Positions 54,501 through 57,960 of a stretch of 57,960 nt of DNA are shown here, one piece after another (positions within the stretch are counted from its first letter, which is position 1; each line of letters opens with the position of its first letter). Both the position numbers and the translations under genes were made by a program. The DNA comes from a virus. The notes beneath the pieces were generated by a model. The model was not told the DNA's origin. It ran no database searches and saw only the letters and a program-made list of their open reading frames with translations. The stretch spans positions 1 through 57,960 of IMG/VR virus record IMGVR_UViG_3300037156_000027. One strand, given 5' to 3'.

Positions 54501-57364
54501 TTATGTCCCACGAAGAAGGAATGTCAGAACTATTTAGACATTCTCCTGAAGAATCGGGCGGAGTTCAAGGCGAAGGGGGACGTAATGCCGAGTCTGGACA
54601 AACTAATAACGGCGGCAAGGAAGAATCTGATGGCCTTGAAGGATTAAGAAACGATGACGAAGATGAACGCAATGTGGTGGCCGGGGGAAATGAAACGAAG
54701 GGTTTCAGTGAAAGAACCCCAGAAGACGCCAAGCGCGAATGGCTCCTCCGCAAGCCGATAACCGCCATTGAGGGTTTCCTTGGGCAGAAGCTCAAAGGAA
54801 CGGTTATGGACAAGGCGGCGCAAAGCTATGTCAAACTGATTCAGCCGGAACTTGTCAGCCCCATATCGAAGCGGTTTGAGGCGAGGACGGCGACATATAA
54901 AGTCAGGCTTGCTGAAGCAAAAGACAATATCGCCAAAATGGGCGAGGACGCGCAGCGCACACAGCAAAAGTGGGGCAAAGAGCGGAATTACCAAAATATC
55001 GATGATCTACAACGCGGCATAATCAATGGCGACAAATCCCCCGCTGGTGATGAGTTTGCAAGAGCGCGACTCGATGCGACGAGCGAAGAGGAAGCAAAAG
55101 TCGTTGGAGTTGAGCCGTCGCGCTATTACAGGGAAAACTATTTCCCCGGCATGTGGAAAGACCCAGAAAAGGCACAGGCATTTTTCCGTAGCCCTGAGTT
55201 TCTCAAGAAGTTCGGCAACGATTGGTTTAACAAAGAAAAGAAAATTCCCTTTATCAGCGAAGGCATAAAGGCAGGATTAGAGCCTGAATTCCATACGAAA
55301 GAGGAGTTTGTCCAAGCTCGATTAGTCGCCGGGGCTGATCTGATGGAGCGCATGAGGCTTCTCAAGAATATGCAAGATGACGGCATGGCGACGCGTGCGG
55401 GAGCGTACAGCATAGACAAGCGCACAGCAGCGACACAGGACATGCTGACAAAGACCAAAGCCAAACTTAAGGCGTGGAACGATAAGGTCAACGACCCGAA
55501 GCAGCCGGAGTTTGATTTTGCCAATCCGATTGTCAGAAAACATGCCGTTGATCTGCAAGGCAGAATCGACTCACTCACCAAACGCGCCGATGAGTTGGCA
55601 AAAGAAAAGACAACCCACACTGCACCGCCGGAAGTTTTGAAATCCTTACTCGGCAATAGCTTTCGTGTTCTCGGCCCCGATAACAAGGTGTGGATGATTC
55701 ATAATGACAACGGCGCGTTGTGGAAAAACGCGATGGATATAGCCGGTGACTTTGGTCGTGGTCTACGCGGCAATCAGGGCGTTACCGGCAGCGCATACCG
55801 CCTATGGATGGCTGGCAAGAACACATGGGTTCCGCTCAAGCTGGCGGCATCCTTATTCCACCCCCTGCATGTGGCGACCATCCACCTCGCTACGGGGTTT
55901 GCCACGGCAGCGGAGAATTCCATGAAGGGCGGAAGCCACATGGACTCCGTTAAAGCCATCGGAGAATCGCTCAAGGATGCGTTTGGAATACAGTCCATGA
56001 TAAGGGGCGCAACAAGAGGTGAAAACCCATACCTTAAGCCTTCGCCAGAAAATCGTCAGACAATGGAAGAGGGCGGGTATCGTCCACAAATGTCTGAAAC
56101 TGAGTTGTCGCAGGGTAGGCTGGCGTTCTATCGTGCGCTCGATCAGAAGGAGTTTCATAAACTTCCAATCCCTGCGGCGCAAATGGCATTACGAGCTATG
56201 GCGTCCCCGATATTCGAGCATTGGATTCCAAACGTCAAAACGCAAGCATATTTGCAACGGTGTGAACTGGCGGTCAAACGCGATCCATCCCTAGCGTCCG
56301 ATGAAAATACAGGCAAACGCTCCGAGGTCTTCACCCAGATTCGCAAAGACACCGAGCGCACCTATGGCGAAATGAACTACGACAATCTGTTCTGGAACAA
56401 GAGCGTGAAGGATGCCTTTCAAGCATCGTTTCTCTCGGCTGGATGGAAGCTCGCGCAGTTGAATTATTACAGGGGATTGGCTGAACCGGCAAAACTTGGC
56501 TATGAAGCCCTAAAGACAGGCGAATTTAACCCCAAGCAAGCCTCATATAATATGCTGTTCTCTTACGTTTATGGCGGCATGGCGTTGACGATGGGTGCGA
56601 TTATCGCACGACAATTGACAGGTCAGCCAAGCGATTCGGATGACATGGTTTTCCCGCGCACTGGCGAGAAAGCCCCAGATGGCACGGATATTCGCATGAA
56701 GCTTCCGTTCTTCAATAACGAAGCGATGGCTCTGGCGCATGATTACACGACAAAGGGATTGCTTGGCGGAATTACCTCGTTTGTTGCCGATCAGACCCTT
56801 TGGAAAAACGCATGGAATACGATCAACAATCGGGATTATTACGGCAAACCATTGGTGCGCGATTTTACTAATTTGCATGAAGTCGCTCATGCCGCATGGG
56901 ATTCCGTGTCTCCGATTACATTCAGCAATATGGCTAGGGCGGAATCCAAGGGCAGTAATATCGGCAAAGACCTTGCCTATACAGGACTTTCCCTCGCTCC
57001 ATCCTATGCTGGACAGAGCGCGTTTGTCCAAAAGGTCACAGCAAAATATGATGAGGAGAATCCGAGCAAGGGAACCGGCTATCAGGATTATCTTAAAAAG
57101 GAATACAAACAAGCCAAGACCACTGGCGATACGGCAAAAATGGATGACTTGCGGAAACAGATGTCCGACGAGGGGATAACACCAAAACAAGTCGGGAACA
57201 TTGGGCATAATTACTCGGAGCCATTCGTTAATAATGCTTGGAGGAAGCTAACGCCACAAGACCAAGCCGATCTTATAAAATCGGCAACCCCAGAGGAAAA
57301 GCAGAAGTTTATGGCAACTGCAAAACCACAAACCCGCATAATGATAAGGGATAATTCACCTTGA
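51566..57364 (+). CDS. Giant internal virion protein with possible JAMM-like domain
   Basis: 1932 residues, the largest gene. The N-terminus has three repeats of the type DDWTPV. A Pro-rich linker covers about 230-380. Near residues 800-850 is HHNHPADRALSNKDL, similar to the HxHP-S-x-x-D metal site of JAMM/RadC-type domains but one residue short, followed by VAHTHDG. The C-terminal 900 residues are helical with WLLRKPITAIEGFLGQKLKG and hydrophobic stretches near 1650. It is likely ejected into the host with the DNA; I see no lysozyme motif. Confidence 0.68.
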   Translation: MAQAEQDDWQPVSSSAPVDDWTPVSAAPKGEVDDWTPVGGNAEKTSVATPKEKEPSVAADVGKGLITGGIKGGANLAASAAANTNPITGIPFDVAMGTKYLVPAVETGAKYLAKDVMGDKEYNDYAAKFVQEHPELAKYDPATLAEKIPSPADLVSKLATAAGHPLPEPETAAGRIAEGVPEFAGLGGLGALKAAIPAVGFVTAPEVVKALGGNEQAQFWGGIAGAGAGMKAMPHEAPKVAEVKPPTDVPPPPSPTEPEPPSAAPTGASERFSPTDMSVVPDAQGFNIHDSQGLPVASGFDSADEARQHIEDMAAEKNLIEPNIPPLVPPVLPEETPAPIESPPPVEPPAAEPEPPPVTPPEPPPVAPEDIQKHAAHMQSTIADILKSNGLPDVSKEAAAEQSRNIQTAMQNAPERTPNVPFPASYDEPELTAKQIKNLPTQAGINKSQAAKTKNIPPPNNIFESIAQAGGLKDEGNWLKNADMRNIRTPNYGRLYNPKGMSYDDALQHAMDKGWINPETDNNNPSQSVHQNLFDALERENDKPTRKRGITDEDAYAQRYGTEPDETPLAHETETAAKDFSPDNELERELMQAHYPDEDDLPPYDREHENDQGAPSEVAPKAGEAVQDQGRPALAGEPAREGTKVLPSSESGTGRAQAEEFTNEGNQAVIPGAERITDRQLQERQMEGGSKAKVAQKPADEGLFDVAGRGQGDLLAQEELGEHGEPGKFQSDRAMFDRFTQGKAGEDMHNAIRDYLIGRGKETGNEHLVIYDSRTKSVMESGTSGQNNKVSFSPEVKKLINDPNNDLAIHHNHPADRALSNKDLQSLAGRGVGSIVAHTHDGNFSSATLSGKAREFFHSIPQVWALSHLRTIGDSTFSAVHEFLERGINRGILSKEDAVGAERDIANRSLDRAGIIQYSTSHNMEGNKDFHEFVENAIKQGAKSAQNAADAAGLKLGRMKNGESGQRGVGTDRLARSPVMSHEEGMSELFRHSPEESGGVQGEGGRNAESGQTNNGGKEESDGLEGLRNDDEDERNVVAGGNETKGFSERTPEDAKREWLLRKPITAIEGFLGQKLKGTVMDKAAQSYVKLIQPELVSPISKRFEARTATYKVRLAEAKDNIAKMGEDAQRTQQKWGKERNYQNIDDLQRGIINGDKSPAGDEFARARLDATSEEEAKVVGVEPSRYYRENYFPGMWKDPEKAQAFFRSPEFLKKFGNDWFNKEKKIPFISEGIKAGLEPEFHTKEEFVQARLVAGADLMERMRLLKNMQDDGMATRAGAYSIDKRTAATQDMLTKTKAKLKAWNDKVNDPKQPEFDFANPIVRKHAVDLQGRIDSLTKRADELAKEKTTHTAPPEVLKSLLGNSFRVLGPDNKVWMIHNDNGALWKNAMDIAGDFGRGLRGNQGVTGSAYRLWMAGKNTWVPLKLAASLFHPLHVATIHLATGFATAAENSMKGGSHMDSVKAIGESLKDAFGIQSMIRGATRGENPYLKPSPENRQTMEEGGYRPQMSETELSQGRLAFYRALDQKEFHKLPIPAAQMALRAMASPIFEHWIPNVKTQAYLQRCELAVKRDPSLASDENTGKRSEVFTQIRKDTERTYGEMNYDNLFWNKSVKDAFQASFLSAGWKLAQLNYYRGLAEPAKLGYEALKTGEFNPKQASYNMLFSYVYGGMALTMGAIIARQLTGQPSDSDDMVFPRTGEKAPDGTDIRMKLPFFNNEAMALAHDYTTKGLLGGITSFVADQTLWKNAWNTINNRDYYGKPLVRDFTNLHEVAHAAWDSVSPITFSNMARAESKGSNIGKDLAYTGLSLAPSYAGQSAFVQKVTAKYDEENPSKGTGYQDYLKKEYKQAKTTGDTAKMDDLRKQMSDEGITPKQVGNIGHNYSEPFVNNAWRKLTPQDQADLIKSATPEEKQKFMATAKPQTRIMIRDNSP

Positions 57365-57389
57365 TTTTTCCGATTGTCAAGCATAGAAT
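57361..57389 (+). promoter_or_regulatory. Promoter for the distal tail and lysis genes
   Basis: TTGATT, 17 bases, TAGAAT: 4/6 and 5/6, starting on the stop codon of the giant gene. A perfect hairpin CTCGTG-tggccgcc-CACGAG follows at 57394..57413. It would transcribe the genes from 57443 across the circular joint to 4284. Confidence 0.42.
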
Positions 57390-57442
57390 ACCCCTCGTGT
57401 GGCCGCCCACGAGCAGCCCTTCAATAGTAGGAGGGCGTTCGC

Positions 57443-57724
57443 GTGGGATATTCAGATAGATGCGCCATAGCGATTTGCGACAGGTGTAATTTCAAGAAGA
57501 AATACACCGAGCTTCGCGCTGATGGAAATTCCCCAGGCTTGCGCGTTTGTGACAGTTGCTGGGATCCAAAGAATCCTTGGCGACTTCCCGCCATTCAGCC
57601 CGACAACATCCTCTTGAAATATCCGCGCCCGGATACCTTGCTTGTGGCTGGCGATATTTCCTATCCAGACCTCACTAATCCAGCGAATCCCGTTCCTCCC
57701 AACGAGGGCGATTACCCAACATAA
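57443..57724 (+). CDS. Zinc-ribbon phage protein
   Basis: 93 residues from a GTG start with GGAGGG seven bases upstream. AICDRCNFKKKYTELRADGNSPGLRVCDSCWDPKNPW carries two Cys pairs and is common in phages of alpha- and betaproteobacteria. LKYPRPDTLLVAG follows. Position upstream of fibre genes suggests a tail-related role, but the function is unknown. Confidence 0.75.
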   Translation: MGYSDRCAIAICDRCNFKKKYTELRADGNSPGLRVCDSCWDPKNPWRLPAIQPDNILLKYPRPDTLLVAGDISYPDLTNPANPVPPNEGDYPT

Positions 57725-57733
57725 GGAGCCGCC

Positions 57734-57960
57734 ATGCGTCCCGTATATATCGCAGCGAAAGCCACATCTGGAAACAGCGCCGCTTGTATTTTAGATCAAT
57801 ATCTGACCCCTACTGATGCTCTTTTGGCAGTTGAGCTAGGCGGTAATACTGGGGGCGGCGCGAGCTATACGGTGCAATATAGTCCCGATGATCCTTATGC
57901 ATCCTACGCCACAGATTATAACACGAATGCGAACTGGTATAACCATCCAACGCTAGTGAC
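57734..57960 (+). CDS. Structural/tail-associated protein, 5' part of the gene crossing the joint
   Basis: The ATG at 57734 has AAGGAG six bases upstream. It begins MRPVYIAAKATSGNSAACIL, and the frame is open to the window end, where it continues at base 1 (counting the shared 127 bases once) to TGA at 254. The full protein is 117 residues. The small phage tail proteins that share this opening are of unknown function. Confidence 0.75.
   Translation, partial: MRPVYIAAKATSGNSAACILDQYLTPTDALLAVELGGNTGGGASYTVQYSPDDPYASYATDYNTNANWYNHPTLV
57834..57960. repeat. Terminal direct repeat, right copy
   Basis: Identical to 1..127. Counting one copy gives a circular genome of 57,833 bp. No cohesive end or terminal protein sequence is evident here, so the joint is likely where the assembler opened the circle rather than a physical end. 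Confidence 0.93.

Overview
This window is a complete tailed-phage genome. Its first 127 bases are repeated exactly as its last 127 bases (1..127 = 57834..57960), the signature of a circular assembly with one k-mer of overlap, so the non-redundant genome is 57,833 bp. The tail is podovirus-like: a large portal, a GroES-like protein, a scaffold, a capsid, T7 gp11-type adaptor proteins, a beta-propeller tail hub and a set of very large ejection-type proteins. I see no integrase, DNA polymerase, RNA polymerase or tRNA. The host is probably an alphaproteobacterium, because the phage carries a GcrA-type regulator and a GapR (DUF2312) protein, both families typical of that class.

Layout. (1) 57361..57960 continuing into 1..4284, + strand: a zinc-ribbon protein, tail-fibre-like proteins (three with Sec signal peptides), membrane/holin candidates and an M15-type endolysin. 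(2) 4413..7464, - strand: a GHHH protein, a DUF6745 protein with a 27-unit tetrapeptide repeat, an HNH-AP2 endonuclease and a DUF1566-like protein. (3) 7571..10247, + strand: an HTH-DUF4326 protein and then a chain of very small overlapping genes. Overlapping divergent promoters lie between (2) and (3). (4) 10254..25862, - strand: the long early region. Its distal third is about twenty tiny genes. Upstream come GcrA-like, vWA and GapR proteins, a recombination module (YqaJ exonuclease and partner), VRR-NUC and HNH nucleases, and a primase/helicase-type ATPase. A two-gene + strand island (19357..19787) with its own promoter interrupts it. (5) 25863..26372: a 0.5 kb AT-rich control region with eleven GTGAC/GTCAC repeats and divergent promoters, the best candidate for an origin or master operator. 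(6) 26373..57364, + strand: packaging, head, two glycosyltransferase-like proteins, capsid and paralogous structural proteins, adaptors, fibres, tail hub, an HlyC-like acyltransferase and ejection proteins.

The most striking observation is that 27 small, otherwise unrelated early genes (8.0-14.2 kb and 23.6-23.9 kb) begin with the same short leader. It encodes x-Thr-Thr within the first ten residues, and its DNA always reads A-AC(G/C)-AC even at wobble positions. Two of these proteins contain a second, internal copy at a module boundary, and one copy stands alone as an 8-codon ORF. I know of no description of such a shared leader. It may be a regulatory or translational element, a recombination joint or a peptide tag.
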